Assembly (NCBI RefSeq): GCF_014200305.1
Contig: NZ_JACHBL010000001.1
Location: 930,001 to 994,000, forward strand
Source: Neomicrococcus lactis
Lineage (GTDB): Bacteria > Actinomycetota > Actinomycetes > Actinomycetales > Micrococcaceae
Direction of reading: 5' to 3'
Length of the DNA stretch: 64,000 nt
A program made the position numbers and the translations under genes. Each line of letters opens with the position of its first letter. Within the stretch, counting starts at the first letter, position 1. Below are positions 25,544-33,662 of this stretch, one piece after another. Below the pieces are notes generated by a model. The model saw only the letters and a list, made by a program, of their open reading frames with translations. It searched no databases and was not told the DNA's origin.

Positions 25544-26584
25544 CTAGTCATCCTGTGGCTCTTCGAGATGCCTCAAAGCGCCACGTTGCGTGGTGGACGC
25601 GGCATCCTTGGCGGCGCGACGGAGCTTTCGATCCGAGACATTACGTTCGCCGAGCCCTTCGGCGTTCCATGCCTCGGGGTCGTGACCCGCGGTCCAGGAT
25701 GCAAGATCCTCTGCAGAAAACTCGGTGTTCTTCACGCGCTTCTGACCTGGAATGCCGCTCATGCCATCGGCCAAGCGACGCGTGGTCATCAAGAAGCCCG
25801 TGTGAGCCACCATGCGGTGATCCGGACGAACAGCAAGACCTTCAACGTGCCAACCGCGAACCATTGACTCCCACGACTCAGGCTGAGTGAAGCGACCATC
25901 CTGGCGGATAGCTTCAACGGTGCGGGACAACTGCGTCACGGTAGCGACGTAGTTCACCCAGACGCCGCCCGGAGCCAAGACTGTGGCCACTGCGTCAACG
26001 CACTCCCACGGTGCCAACATGTCTAGCACTACGCGGTCGATGCTGCCGGGTTCTTCGAGTTCAACCACACGGTCCTGGAAGTCGCCGATGGAGATCTGCC
26101 ATGCAGGATGTGGACCGCCAAAGATGGTCTCCACGTTTCCGCGTGCGATGTCAGCGAACTCTTCGCGGCGCTCGTAGGAGTGCAGGTAGCCCTGGTCTCC
26201 CACTGCACGGAGTAAAGAAATGGAGAGCGCACCGGAGCCAACGCCGGCTTCCACCACGCGAGCACCCGGGTAGATGTCACCCATCGTGACAATCTGACCG
26301 GCGTCCTTCGGGTAAACCACGGTGGCGCCGCGCGGCATGGAGAGCACAAAGTCTTTAGCCAACGGGCGGAGTGCTTGGTAGCGCACGCCCATGGAGTTCT
26401 CCACGATGCTTCCCTCGGGAGCGCCGATCAACAAGTCATGCTTGAGGACGCCCTTGTGGGACTCAAACTGACCATTTTCCGTGAGGGTAATGGTGTTGAT
26501 GCGTCGTTTTTCATCCGTCAACTGCACGCGATCGCCCGCGCGGAATGGACCGCGTCGGTGTGCTGCGCCTACTGGCTCGCTAAT
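25544..26584 (-). CDS. trmI: tRNA (adenine(58)-N1)-methyltransferase TrmI
   Basis: About 346 residues. The N-terminal beta-domain (GPFRAGDRVQLTDEKRR to GVRYQALRPLAKDFVLSMPRG, then VVYPKDAGQIV) and the SAM site (VVEAGVGSGALSISLLRAVG) match bacterial/archaeal TrmI. LDMLAPWECVDAVATVLAPGGVWVNY and TQLSRTVEAI follow. It makes m1A58 in the T-loop of tRNAs as a homotetramer. The start is odd: the only codon with a proper Shine-Dalgarno (AAGGAG, 6 nt spacing) in front of the conserved region is ATT at 26582-26584. ATG 26615-26617 is in frame but overlaps the protease gene and has no ribosome site. A ~60-residue C-terminal extension is charged. Confidence 0.88.
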   Translation of the reverse strand: MSEPVGAAHRRGPFRAGDRVQLTDEKRRINTITLTENGQFESHKGVLKHDLLIGAPEGSIVENSMGVRYQALRPLAKDFVLSMPRGATVVYPKDAGQIVTMGDIYPGARVVEAGVGSGALSISLLRAVGDQGYLHSYERREEFADIARGNVETIFGGPHPAWQISIGDFQDRVVELEEPGSIDRVVLDMLAPWECVDAVATVLAPGGVWVNYVATVTQLSRTVEAIRQDGRFTQPESWESMVRGWHVEGLAVRPDHRMVAHTGFLMTTRRLADGMSGIPGQKRVKNTEFSAEDLASWTAGHDPEAWNAEGLGERNVSDRKLRRAAKDAASTTQRGALRHLEEPQDD

Positions 26585-26594
26585 GAGAGTCTCC

Positions 26595-27725
26595 TTATTT
26601 CTTTCCAAGAACGGCATCAACAATACGTTCTTGCCGCATGAGTCCGCATACTTTGCCCGCTTCGTCCACGACTGCAATCTCTTGAGCATCGAATTTCGCG
26701 AGGAAATCCACCATGCTGCGCCCCGATGAGGCCGCTGGAACTACTGGAATGCGGGACGGGAAGCGAGAGACTGATGCGAGCGGCGTCGTCGTCCTCAATG
26801 CTGTGGGAACGTTGCCAGCGGCAGAGGGATCCACCACTGCAATGGGTTGATTTTGCGGGCTGACCAAGAACACCGTTCCGGCAAATGCCCCGTAGTTGGC
26901 GTCCAGCTGGGCCAGCGAAACGTCTTGAGAAATACCGACAGCCGGTTCCATCAGGTCGGCGGCACGAATGCCATCCACGCGGCCGCTGATTCCTGCGAAC
27001 TTGATCGCCTGGCCAGCGCCCATCCAGAGGAAGCCGCAGACCAGCAGCACGATCAGCAGGAACTGCAATTGAACTGGCTCATTCATCAGTAGAGGCCAGA
27101 CCAGGAAATATCCCACCAACCCCACCACGATGACGCGACCTGCCCAGCCAGCCGCCACGGTGCCCTTTGATTGGGAGCCCGTAGCGCTCCAGACAATCGA
27201 TTCCACGAGGCGTCCACCATCGAGGGGAAGACCGGGAAGCAGGTTGAAGATCGCCACCAAGAAGTTGGCCCACACCAGTACGCTCAGCAACAAACCGCCC
27301 GGACCCGAAGGCTGCACGGTAATGCTGACCAAGTGGCCAATGCCCGCGAGGACCAAGTTTGCTGCCGGACCAGCAAGAGCCACGGCGAGCGACTTCCACG
27401 GAGTGGCATGTGCAGAGGTGAATTGAGTGTGGCCGCCCCACAACGTCAAGACAATCTCCGAAGCGCGCCAACCGAACGCACCCGCGGTCAGCGCGTGTGC
27501 AAGCTCGTGAATGAGCACAGAGACAGCCAAGAAGACCGCGTACAAGAACGCAATTCCGTAAGCGCCCACGCCCAACGTAGGAAAGAGCCGCTGGATGTCC
27601 GGTCCGAACATGAACACGATGATGGCCGCGATCACGAACCATGACGGTGCCAAATACAGCGGGACAGAGCCAACTTTGCCCAGCGGAATATTGAAAGATC
27701 TTCTTTCGACGGTCTCGCTACTCAC
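26595..27725 (-). CDS. Site-2 protease (M50) with C-terminal CBS domains
   Basis: A 376-residue intramembrane metalloprotease. It has about six hydrophobic helices, the zinc motif HELAH (His73, Glu74, His77) within a helix, and the third ligand in NLLPGLPLDGGR. After the membrane part (~residue 225) comes a region with two CBS-like repeats (ADLMEPAVGISQDVSL, then FLAKFDAQEIAVVDEAGKVCGLM), a common arrangement in actinobacterial Rip-type proteases that may sense nucleotides. It cleaves membrane-spanning regulators; the target is unknown. GTG 27723-27725 overlaps the upstream HAD stop by 8 bases. The trmI gene starts 10 bases after its stop. Confidence 0.88.
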   Translation of the reverse strand: MSSETVERRSFNIPLGKVGSVPLYLAPSWFVIAAIIVFMFGPDIQRLFPTLGVGAYGIAFLYAVFLAVSVLIHELAHALTAGAFGWRASEIVLTLWGGHTQFTSAHATPWKSLAVALAGPAANLVLAGIGHLVSITVQPSGPGGLLLSVLVWANFLVAIFNLLPGLPLDGGRLVESIVWSATGSQSKGTVAAGWAGRVIVVGLVGYFLVWPLLMNEPVQLQFLLIVLLVCGFLWMGAGQAIKFAGISGRVDGIRAADLMEPAVGISQDVSLAQLDANYGAFAGTVFLVSPQNQPIAVVDPSAAGNVPTALRTTTPLASVSRFPSRIPVVPAASSGRSMVDFLAKFDAQEIAVVDEAGKVCGLMRQERIVDAVLGKK

Positions 27726-28407
27726 TAGCAACCAAACCTGCGCGGGAGCGCACCAGTTCGTCGAGGTCAGCGATGGTCTTGCCATCCAAGGTGTCCCACG
27801 TCGACCAGGTGTCGCCCGCTGGAACAGGAACGTGGTGAGGTACGCTCACGGTCACTACGCCGCTGGCGACTGCGGAGGCTACGCCTGGGACCGAGTCTTC
27901 GATCGCCACCACGGTGTCCTTGGTGATCTCGTCATGAGCTTCAGAGAGGAGCTCGAAGGCGGTGTTATACGGCTCTGGGTCAGGCTTACCCTTGGTCACC
28001 TGTTCACCGGTCACCAAGAACTCAAAGGTTCCATTAGGAAGCGCTGCGGCAATGATGCGCGCGAGCGGGCCTTCGGACATGGTGACCATGGCGCAAGGAA
28101 CGCCAGCCTGGTAGAGCTCTGCCAGCAACTCACGGGCACCCGGACGCCACGGAACTTCAACCGCAACATGGGCGCTGACGCGATGAGTGAGCCAGTCGAT
28201 GATCTCGCGAACTTCCATTTTGACGCCGTGAGCCTGCAGGTACTCGGCGCTCTTGGGCAAGGCGTTGCCTACCAATTTGAGACCGTCTTCTTCGGTCCAC
28301 GTTCCACCAAACTGCTCTACAAGTTGGCGTTCTGCATCGATCCAATATGGCTCGGTATCAACGATTGTTCCGTCCATATCCCACAACACGGCACGAACTT
28401 CACTCAT
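27718..28407 (-). CDS. HAD superfamily hydrolase (phosphatase/phosphomutase-like)
   Basis: A 229-residue HAD protein with motif I DMDGTIVDTE (nucleophile and acid Asp pair), a helical cap, motif II T/S in AMVTMS, motif III Lys in KGKPDPEPY, and motif IV EDSVPGV. The cap type and motif spacing resemble beta-phosphoglucomutase/YcjU- or GS1-like phosphatases of phosphosugars or nucleotides; the substrate is not predictable. ATG 28405-28407 has an AGAGGAC Shine-Dalgarno. First gene of the minus-strand run that leads into the Pup locus. Confidence 0.88.
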   Translation of the reverse strand: MSEVRAVLWDMDGTIVDTEPYWIDAERQLVEQFGGTWTEEDGLKLVGNALPKSAEYLQAHGVKMEVREIIDWLTHRVSAHVAVEVPWRPGARELLAELYQAGVPCAMVTMSEGPLARIIAAALPNGTFEFLVTGEQVTKGKPDPEPYNTAFELLSEAHDEITKDTVVAIEDSVPGVASAVASGVVTVSVPHHVPVPAGDTWSTWDTLDGKTIADLDELVRSRAGLVASE

Positions 28408-28550
28408 GACAGGTCCTCTCCGTGAGGGTCCAGTGACGGCTGGGTGTCAACCGTCTGCTTGGCAAAAGTCTACGGTGGGTTACCTAGGACACGCCTGTGC
28501 TTTGACTCTAAGTGGACAAAAAGGAGTTGATAGTCACAGGGAGTACTAGT

Positions 28551-29498
28551 GTGGATATCGTGGCAGATGAATCAATGGATAGCACTGATTTCCTCGCTTG
28601 GATTGCCGGACGCGGCACGGAAAGCGAGAAACGAGCCGCCGTCATGTTGGTGGCGTTTGAAGGCTGGAATGACGCCGGTGAAGCCGCATCTGATGCCGTC
28701 CGGGCGTTTTCCGACACGTGGCACGCCCAGCTCATTGGGCAAGTACCTGCCGATGATTTTTATGACTACCAGTTCTCGCGACCAACGGTTCGGCGTGACC
28801 GACACGGCAAGCGTGTGGTGTCTTGGCCTTCTACTCAGGTCTACCGCACCACAATCCCAGATTCGCCCATTGATGCCGTGATCATTCGAGGAGTCGAACC
28901 TACCTACCGCTGGCAGGCATTCACTTCCTACCTGTTGGGCATTGCGCAAGAACAAAACGTTCAAGCCATTATTTTCGTGGGCGCGCTCCTTGCGGACGTT
29001 CCCCATTCGCGACCTATTCCGACGACGCTGTCTAGCGAAGAGCCCGAGCTGCGGGACATGCTGGGTGCGCAAGAGGCAACCTACGAAGGACCTACGGGGA
29101 TTATTGGGGTGCTCGCCGAAGCATCAACGAACGACGGAATACCTGGACTGTCCTTGTGGGCAGCAGTCCCCCACTATGTGGGTCAGTCACCGTCTCCCAA
29201 GGCCTCGCTCGCACTGGTCAAGAAGATCGAGAAGATGCTGCACGTCAGCATCGATGAGACCGAAATGCGTGAATACGCGGAAGCATGGGAACGCGGCGTC
29301 AACGAACTCGCGCGCGAAGACCCAGAGGTCGCAGCTTACGTCAAACAGCTCGAGGACAATCAAGACGCCACTGAACTCCCCGAGGCCAGCGGTGAGTCGA
29401 TTGCGCGCGAATTTGAGCAGTACTTGAAACGACGCGACAAGAATCGGCGTGACAATTGGGGAGACAACGGACCGGGCGACACCCGGCCGTCGTCGTAA
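28551..29498 (+). CDS. PAC2 family protein (proteasome-assembly-chaperone fold)
   Basis: About 315 residues. It shows the PAC2 signature VAFEGWNDAGEAASDAVR, then the DDFYDYQFSRP segment, IRGVEPTYRWQAF and GALLADVPHSRP, as in mycobacterial Rv2125-type proteins. The fold is shared with eukaryotic proteasome assembly chaperones and archaeal PbaA/B-like proteins; the function in actinobacteria is not established. The C-terminal ~60 residues are charged. The start is ambiguous. GTG 28551 has AGGGAG at 7 nt; GTG 28560 would be leaderless behind a TAGTGT box at 28547-28552; GTG 28512 lies further upstream. Divergent from the HAD gene. Confidence 0.82.
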   Translation: MDIVADESMDSTDFLAWIAGRGTESEKRAAVMLVAFEGWNDAGEAASDAVRAFSDTWHAQLIGQVPADDFYDYQFSRPTVRRDRHGKRVVSWPSTQVYRTTIPDSPIDAVIIRGVEPTYRWQAFTSYLLGIAQEQNVQAIIFVGALLADVPHSRPIPTTLSSEEPELRDMLGAQEATYEGPTGIIGVLAEASTNDGIPGLSLWAAVPHYVGQSPSPKASLALVKKIEKMLHVSIDETEMREYAEAWERGVNELAREDPEVAAYVKQLEDNQDATELPEASGESIAREFEQYLKRRDKNRRDNWGDNGPGDTRPSS

Positions 29499-29500
29499 TC

Positions 29501-29518
29501 AGTTTTCTCTCGAAAACT
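29501..29518. terminator. Short hairpin between convergent PAC2 and mshC genes
   Basis: AGTTTTC (29501-29507) pairs with GAAAACT (29512-29518) over a 4-nt loop, immediately after the PAC2 stop. The stem is short and AT-rich, so termination is only a suggestion. Confidence 0.3.
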
Positions 29519-29531
29519 AAGCCCTATCCCT

Positions 29532-30812
29532 CTACAGAGCCAAGCCCAACAGGGAATCGAGTGCCGTGCGGACCACGGCGCTGCCCTCGGAATCTGGCAC
29601 TTCACTGGAATCAACCGAAGATGCCCACGCATCGATCGCGGCCAAGGCTCTTGGAGCGTCCAAGTTGTTCGCCAAAGCTCCACGAACATCAGCGATCAGC
29701 TGGTGAGCAATCTCTACGCTGCAACCCTTCTCCATGGCGGCACGCCAGGTCGCGACGCGCTGCTGCCCCACAGCCAACTTCTCGCCAGTCCAGAACCAGT
29801 CACTTGCGAAGTGCTCAGCCAGCAACGTCGCACGAATAGCCACAGGCTCTACGCCTTGCTCGCGAAGCTGCGAGACGAGGACCAAGTTGCCCAGCGACTT
29901 GCTCATCTTTTCGCCGTCGAGGCCCACCATTCCGGTGTGCACGTAGTGGTTTGCGAGCGGCTTGCCATCAGATGCGGACGCATGGCCGGCGGAGAACTCG
30001 TGGTGCGGGAAGATCAGGTCACTACCGCCACCTTGGATGGTGAACGGCGCTGGCAAATACGTGCGAGCAATGACCGAGCATTCAATGTGCCAACCGGGAC
30101 GTCCTTCACCCAGCTGTCCACCCTCCCAGTAAGGCTCTCCTTGACGGGCTGCGCGCCACAACAGTGGATCGAGCGCATCATGCTTGCCTTCACGCTGCGG
30201 GTCTCCGCCGCGCTCCGCGAAGAAGCCCATCATTTGCTCTCGGTCGTAGCCGCTGACGTCCCCCAAGGTCCAGCCTTCGGAGGCTGCTCGCTCTGAATCG
30301 AAGTAGAAGTCGTTGGCGCCTTCGTGCACGGCAGTGCCATTCGTGACAGGCACGGCGTAGGCGATTCCACGGGAAAGCAGGTCCTCGAGAACCGGTGTGA
30401 TGGTGGGGATAGCTTCAACTGCGCCGATGTAGTGGTTTGGCGCGATGATGTTCAGCGCCTTCATGTCAGTGCGGAAGAGCTCCGTCTGATCCTCGGCGAG
30501 CTCGCGCCAATCCAAGCCACGATCGTTAGCACGTTCCAACAGAGGATCGTCGATGTCCGTGACGTTCTGGACGTACGTAACCGTCTTGCCCTGGTCCATC
30601 AGCTGACGGATCATCAGGTCAAAATTCAGGTAGGTCGCAGCATGGCCCATGTGCGTTGCGTCGTAAGGCGTGATGCCACAAACGTAAACGCCAGCAGTGT
30701 CCCCCGAAGTCTGAATTTCGGTGACGGCCATTCCGCGCGAAGAGTCCTGAAGTGCGAGCGCCGGAGCAGTGCCCTCCACCTTAACTACCGGTCGAGTTTC
30801 CCAAGCGTGCAC
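29532..30812 (-). CDS. mshC: Cysteine:GlcN-Ins ligase MshC (mycothiol synthesis)
   Basis: A 426-residue class I cysteinyl-tRNA-synthetase-like enzyme without the anticodon-binding domain. Motifs are YVCGITPYDATHMGHAATY (zinc Cys and HIGH-like), VQNVTDIDDPLLERA, PGWHIECSVIA (second zinc ligands) and DGEKMSKSLGN (KMSKS loop). MshC joins cysteine to glucosaminyl-inositol, the third step of mycothiol synthesis. GTG 30810-30812 (reading M-HAWETRPV, as in MshC N-termini) follows GAAGGG at good spacing; the frame extends 16 codons further without support. mshA is also in this window, ~10 kb away. Confidence 0.94.
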   Translation of the reverse strand: MHAWETRPVVKVEGTAPALALQDSSRGMAVTEIQTSGDTAGVYVCGITPYDATHMGHAATYLNFDLMIRQLMDQGKTVTYVQNVTDIDDPLLERANDRGLDWRELAEDQTELFRTDMKALNIIAPNHYIGAVEAIPTITPVLEDLLSRGIAYAVPVTNGTAVHEGANDFYFDSERAASEGWTLGDVSGYDREQMMGFFAERGGDPQREGKHDALDPLLWRAARQGEPYWEGGQLGEGRPGWHIECSVIARTYLPAPFTIQGGGSDLIFPHHEFSAGHASASDGKPLANHYVHTGMVGLDGEKMSKSLGNLVLVSQLREQGVEPVAIRATLLAEHFASDWFWTGEKLAVGQQRVATWRAAMEKGCSVEIAHQLIADVRGALANNLDAPRALAAIDAWASSVDSSEVPDSEGSAVVRTALDSLLGLAL

Positions 30813-30929
30813 GATTTTCCCTTCGTAGAAAGAACAAGTTGACGGAGGTGATGCTGGCAAAACAAAGCCGCACCCCTTCCGTCGTGAGGAGCGCGACTCA
30901 GTCTAATGACTAATAAACAAGTTATCCGA

Positions 30930-31763
30930 TTACGCGGAGATGACGCCGGTCGCCAACAAAATGTAAAGGATGACGCCCAACGCAATGCGGTACCAGACGA
31001 AGGCCTTAAACGAGTGCGTGGAGATGTAGCGCAAGAGCCATCCGACCATAACGAAGCCCACAACGAATGCAATCGCGGTTGCCAAGAGGGTCTCGCCCAT
31101 GCCGTACGGCCCCACGATGCCCTCGCCTGACAGCGTCTTGTAGAGCTTGTACAGACCTGAAGAGAAGACTGCCGGGATGGCAAGGAGGAACGAGTACCGG
31201 GTAGCGGCTTCACGGGTGTAGCCCATCAAAAGTCCACCGGTGATGGTGCCGCCGGAGCGTGACACACCCGGAATCAAAGCTAGGGCCTGGAACAAACCAA
31301 AGAAGATGCCGTGCTTGAAGGTCAGGTCCTGGAGGTGACGCTCTTGCTTGCCGATTGCATCCGCGACAGCCAAGAAGAGGCCAAAGACAATGAGCATGGT
31401 CGCCGTGATCCACAACGAGCGGAAAGACGTGTCAATGAGGTCCTGCAACAGGATGCCCAGGATGCCGATGGGAATGGAGCCGATGATGACCAGCCAGCCC
31501 ATGCGTGCGTCTGGGTCGTCGCGAGAGACCTTTCCGGTCAACGAGCCGAACCAATGGCTAATGATTCGTACAATGTCGCGCCAGAAAAAGATGATGACGG
31601 CCAGTTCAGTACCCAGCTGCGTGATTGCAGTGAACGCGGCTCCTGGGTCCTGCGCTGAAGGCAAGAACTCACCAACAATGCGCAAGTGTGCACTCGACGA
31701 AATGGGCAAAAATTCTGTCAGGCCTTGTACTAGACCCAAAATAATGGCTTCGATCCAACTCAC
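30930..31763 (-). CDS. uppP: Undecaprenyl-diphosphatase UppP/BacA
   Basis: A 277-residue polytopic membrane protein with the two BacA signatures: [18 protein letters not shown] near the N-terminus and [17 protein letters not shown] near residue ~165. It dephosphorylates undecaprenyl diphosphate to recycle the lipid carrier for peptidoglycan and is associated with bacitracin tolerance. GTG 31761-31763 has no Shine-Dalgarno; instead TAGTGT lies exactly 6 nt upstream (31770-31775, minus strand), so the mRNA is probably leaderless. Confidence 0.95.
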   Translation of the reverse strand: MSWIEAIILGLVQGLTEFLPISSSAHLRIVGEFLPSAQDPGAAFTAITQLGTELAVIIFFWRDIVRIISHWFGSLTGKVSRDDPDARMGWLVIIGSIPIGILGILLQDLIDTSFRSLWITATMLIVFGLFLAVADAIGKQERHLQDLTFKHGIFFGLFQALALIPGVSRSGGTITGGLLMGYTREAATRYSFLLAIPAVFSSGLYKLYKTLSGEGIVGPYGMGETLLATAIAFVVGFVMVGWLLRYISTHSFKAFVWYRIALGVILYILLATGVISA

Positions 31764-31769
31764 ACGTGA

Positions 31770-31775
31770 ACACTA
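31770..31775 (-). promoter_or_regulatory. -10 box of a leaderless uppP promoter
   Basis: TAGTGT on the minus strand ends 6 nt before the GTG start of uppP, which would put transcription initiation at the start codon. No convincing -35 is seen. The same TAGTGT-N6-GTG arrangement occurs before mshA. Confidence 0.45.
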
Positions 31776-31816
31776 CTGCACAACCATGGAGAAATCGTTG
31801 ACATAAACCACAGTCA

Positions 31817-31865
31817 GAAAAATGCTCGGGGTGTCTTCGCGCACAGTCTGCGAAAACACCCCGAG
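31817..31865 (-). terminator. Rho-independent terminator of the acidic-protein gene
   Basis: Arms 31825-31840 (CTCGGGGTGTCTTCGC) and 31850-31865 pair with one G.U over a 9-nt loop. On the minus strand the stem is followed by a run of five T. It ends the transcript of the small acidic protein gene before uppP. Confidence 0.8.
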
Positions 31866-31893
31866 GTACTACCTAAAAAACTAACAAGTGACG

Positions 31894-32196
31894 CTAGGCC
31901 TTGACGTCTTCGTCGAACAAATCATCAGGTTCGTCGAGCTCATCGACGTCGTCAGAGTCGTCATCGTCCGATTCGTCGTCGTTCTCATCCGAATCGTCAT
32001 CATACAAATCCAACGGCGTGACTTCTCCATACGCCTCGTACAGTGCGTCCTCATAGTCCTCGAAGGCGTCAGCAATTCTCAAGAACGCCGCGTCAACTGC
32101 CGGGTCATCTTCGGCTCGACGCGAAACAATTGCCGAGAGATGCTCTTCAAGCGAGGACACTAGTACTTCTAAAGCAACACGCGGATCCTTGGTCAT
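31894..32196 (-). CDS. Small acidic protein of unknown function
   Basis: A 100-residue protein in two halves. Residues 1-60 are predicted helical (ALEVLVSSLEEHLSAIVSRR, then DAAFLRIADAFEDYEDALYEAYGE). Residues ~62-98 are almost only Asp, Glu and Ser. The N-terminal pattern is conserved, to my recollection, in other Micrococcaceae proteins that carry a vague 'primosomal protein' label; I cannot confirm a function. It could be a DNA-mimic-like or partner-binding acidic tail. ATG 32194-32196; a strong terminator follows, so it is a single-gene unit. Confidence 0.75.
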   Translation of the reverse strand: MTKDPRVALEVLVSSLEEHLSAIVSRRAEDDPAVDAAFLRIADAFEDYEDALYEAYGEVTPLDLYDDDSDENDDESDDDDSDDVDELDEPDDLFDEDVKA

Positions 32197-32237
32197 GTAC
32201 TAGACGTTACTAGGGTTTTGGGCAGAATGGACAGGTA

Positions 32238-32480
32238 ATGAAAGAAATTGCTCATCCACAGACGCAACTGAAACGGGATCCTTCGAAGCCGTTTGAGTAT
32301 TTGATCGTTACTGCGCGCCCCGATCACGACCTCGAAGCGGTGCGTCGACAGCTCGCGGAATACGCCGAATATGGCAAGTGGGATCTACACCGAACGCGTT
32401 TGTACATGGGCGGCGCACGCCGTTATTGGATGCGCCGCCGCATTCTGCGCGTCGAACGGACGCTACCTCCTATTCAGTAA
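32238..32480 (+). CDS. DUF5703-like small protein
   Basis: An 80-residue basic protein with a pattern seen in actinobacterial DUF5703 proteins: FEYLIVTARPDHDLEAVRRQL, then AEYAEYGKWDLHRTRLYMGGARRYWMRRRILR. Family placement is from memory and moderate. No signal peptide or membrane helix. Function unknown; the Arg-rich C-terminal strand could contact nucleic acid or ribosomes, but this is a guess. Its 3' end overlaps the convergent acyl-CoA dehydrogenase gene by 11 bases. Confidence 0.72.
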   Translation: MKEIAHPQTQLKRDPSKPFEYLIVTARPDHDLEAVRRQLAEYAEYGKWDLHRTRLYMGGARRYWMRRRILRVERTLPPIQ

Positions 32481-33639
32481 CAATGGGGCCTACGAGCCAG
32501 TTCGCGATCGTATTGTGAGCGGACTCGGCATCTGACGGATGATAAAGGCTCGCTAGAACGTCGCGGTAGAGACGTTCCAGCTCGCTGCCACGGTAATACT
32601 GACCGCCTCCGGACACCTGCAAAGCCAACTGCACGGCTTCGCGTGCCTTGTTGCCTGCATCCGTACGGAACGCCACGAGTCGCGGGAACCAGGATGCGCC
32701 ATGGTCCACGCGGTCGTCGAGATCGCGCGCGATCATGCGAGCGTGAGCGTCCAGCGCCAGCTTGAGGAGTCCCGCATCCGCGATTTGCCAGCGTATCGTG
32801 GGATCGTTTGAGTAGGCCGCTCCCCCATTGACTAGAGAACGACGACGCCGCGGGATTTCCGCTGCCAGCTCGGTAGCGCGGTCCACAATTCCCACATACA
32901 CGGAGGCCGTCAGCGTCAAGAAGGATGCAAAGATTCCGAAAATCAACGGATCAGCATTGGGACCCACCGGCAGTTTCGAGTGAATGCGACCAGCGGGGAC
33001 TCGCGCGCCGTTGAGCTTGGTGGAGTGCGACTGGCTAGCGCGCATGCCGAGCGTGTCCCAGTTTTCGATGGTTTCGACGCCTGGATCTTCACGATCAACG
33101 AAACCGTGAATCAAGCGTGGTTCGCCGTCCTCCTCGGACTTTCCAAAGATTCCCAATTTCGTCCAGGCCGGGGCAAGGCTCGTAAAGATCTTGAGCCCAG
33201 TAAAACTGTAGGAGCCATCCTCGGCGAGCTGCGCCGTCGTCATGGAATCAAACAGCACCGCATCATTTCCGGCCTCAGAAATGCCGAACGCCATGATCTC
33301 GCCGTCCGCAACCCATTCGTTGACCATCGCGAGCCGGGAATCCCCGCGCTCCGCGAGCAAACGCGCAACGCCCGTCCACACCAAGTGCATGTTGACCGCC
33401 AACGCGGTAGCCGGCGCATGCGAAGCGAGCAAGCGCTGGGACTCCACCACTTCGCTCATCCCCCAGTCGAACCCGCCCATGTCGGTGGGCAACATTGCTT
33501 TGAGGTAGCCGGCGGCTTTGAGTTCCTCGAAATCCTCCGTGGGGAAAACGTTGGCGGAGTCGTAGCCCGCCGCGCGTTCGCGGATTCCGTTGAGGAGTTC
33601 AGGGGTCAGTACTTCGGAAATTGGTCTCCGGGAATTCAC
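32470..33639 (-). CDS. Acyl-CoA dehydrogenase family flavoprotein
   Basis: A 389-residue protein with the three-part acyl-CoA dehydrogenase layout. The N-terminal helical domain contains LPTDMGGFDWGMSEVVESQR. The central beta-barrel has FGISEAGNDAVLFDSMTTAQ and YSFTGLKIFTSLAPAW. The C-terminal helical bundle has VSGGGQYYRGSELERLYRDVLASLYHPSD. The substitutions around the usual EPxxGSD motif (here SEAGNDA) suggest a divergent member, possibly closer to DszC-like or other flavin-dependent oxygenases. Substrate unknown. GTG 33637-33639 is preceded by GAGG. Confidence 0.8.
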   Translation of the reverse strand: MNSRRPISEVLTPELLNGIRERAAGYDSANVFPTEDFEELKAAGYLKAMLPTDMGGFDWGMSEVVESQRLLASHAPATALAVNMHLVWTGVARLLAERGDSRLAMVNEWVADGEIMAFGISEAGNDAVLFDSMTTAQLAEDGSYSFTGLKIFTSLAPAWTKLGIFGKSEEDGEPRLIHGFVDREDPGVETIENWDTLGMRASQSHSTKLNGARVPAGRIHSKLPVGPNADPLIFGIFASFLTLTASVYVGIVDRATELAAEIPRRRRSLVNGGAAYSNDPTIRWQIADAGLLKLALDAHARMIARDLDDRVDHGASWFPRLVAFRTDAGNKAREAVQLALQVSGGGQYYRGSELERLYRDVLASLYHPSDAESAHNTIANWLVGPIVTE

Positions 33640-33662
33640 AAGTGCCTCACTTCGTAGTGTCT

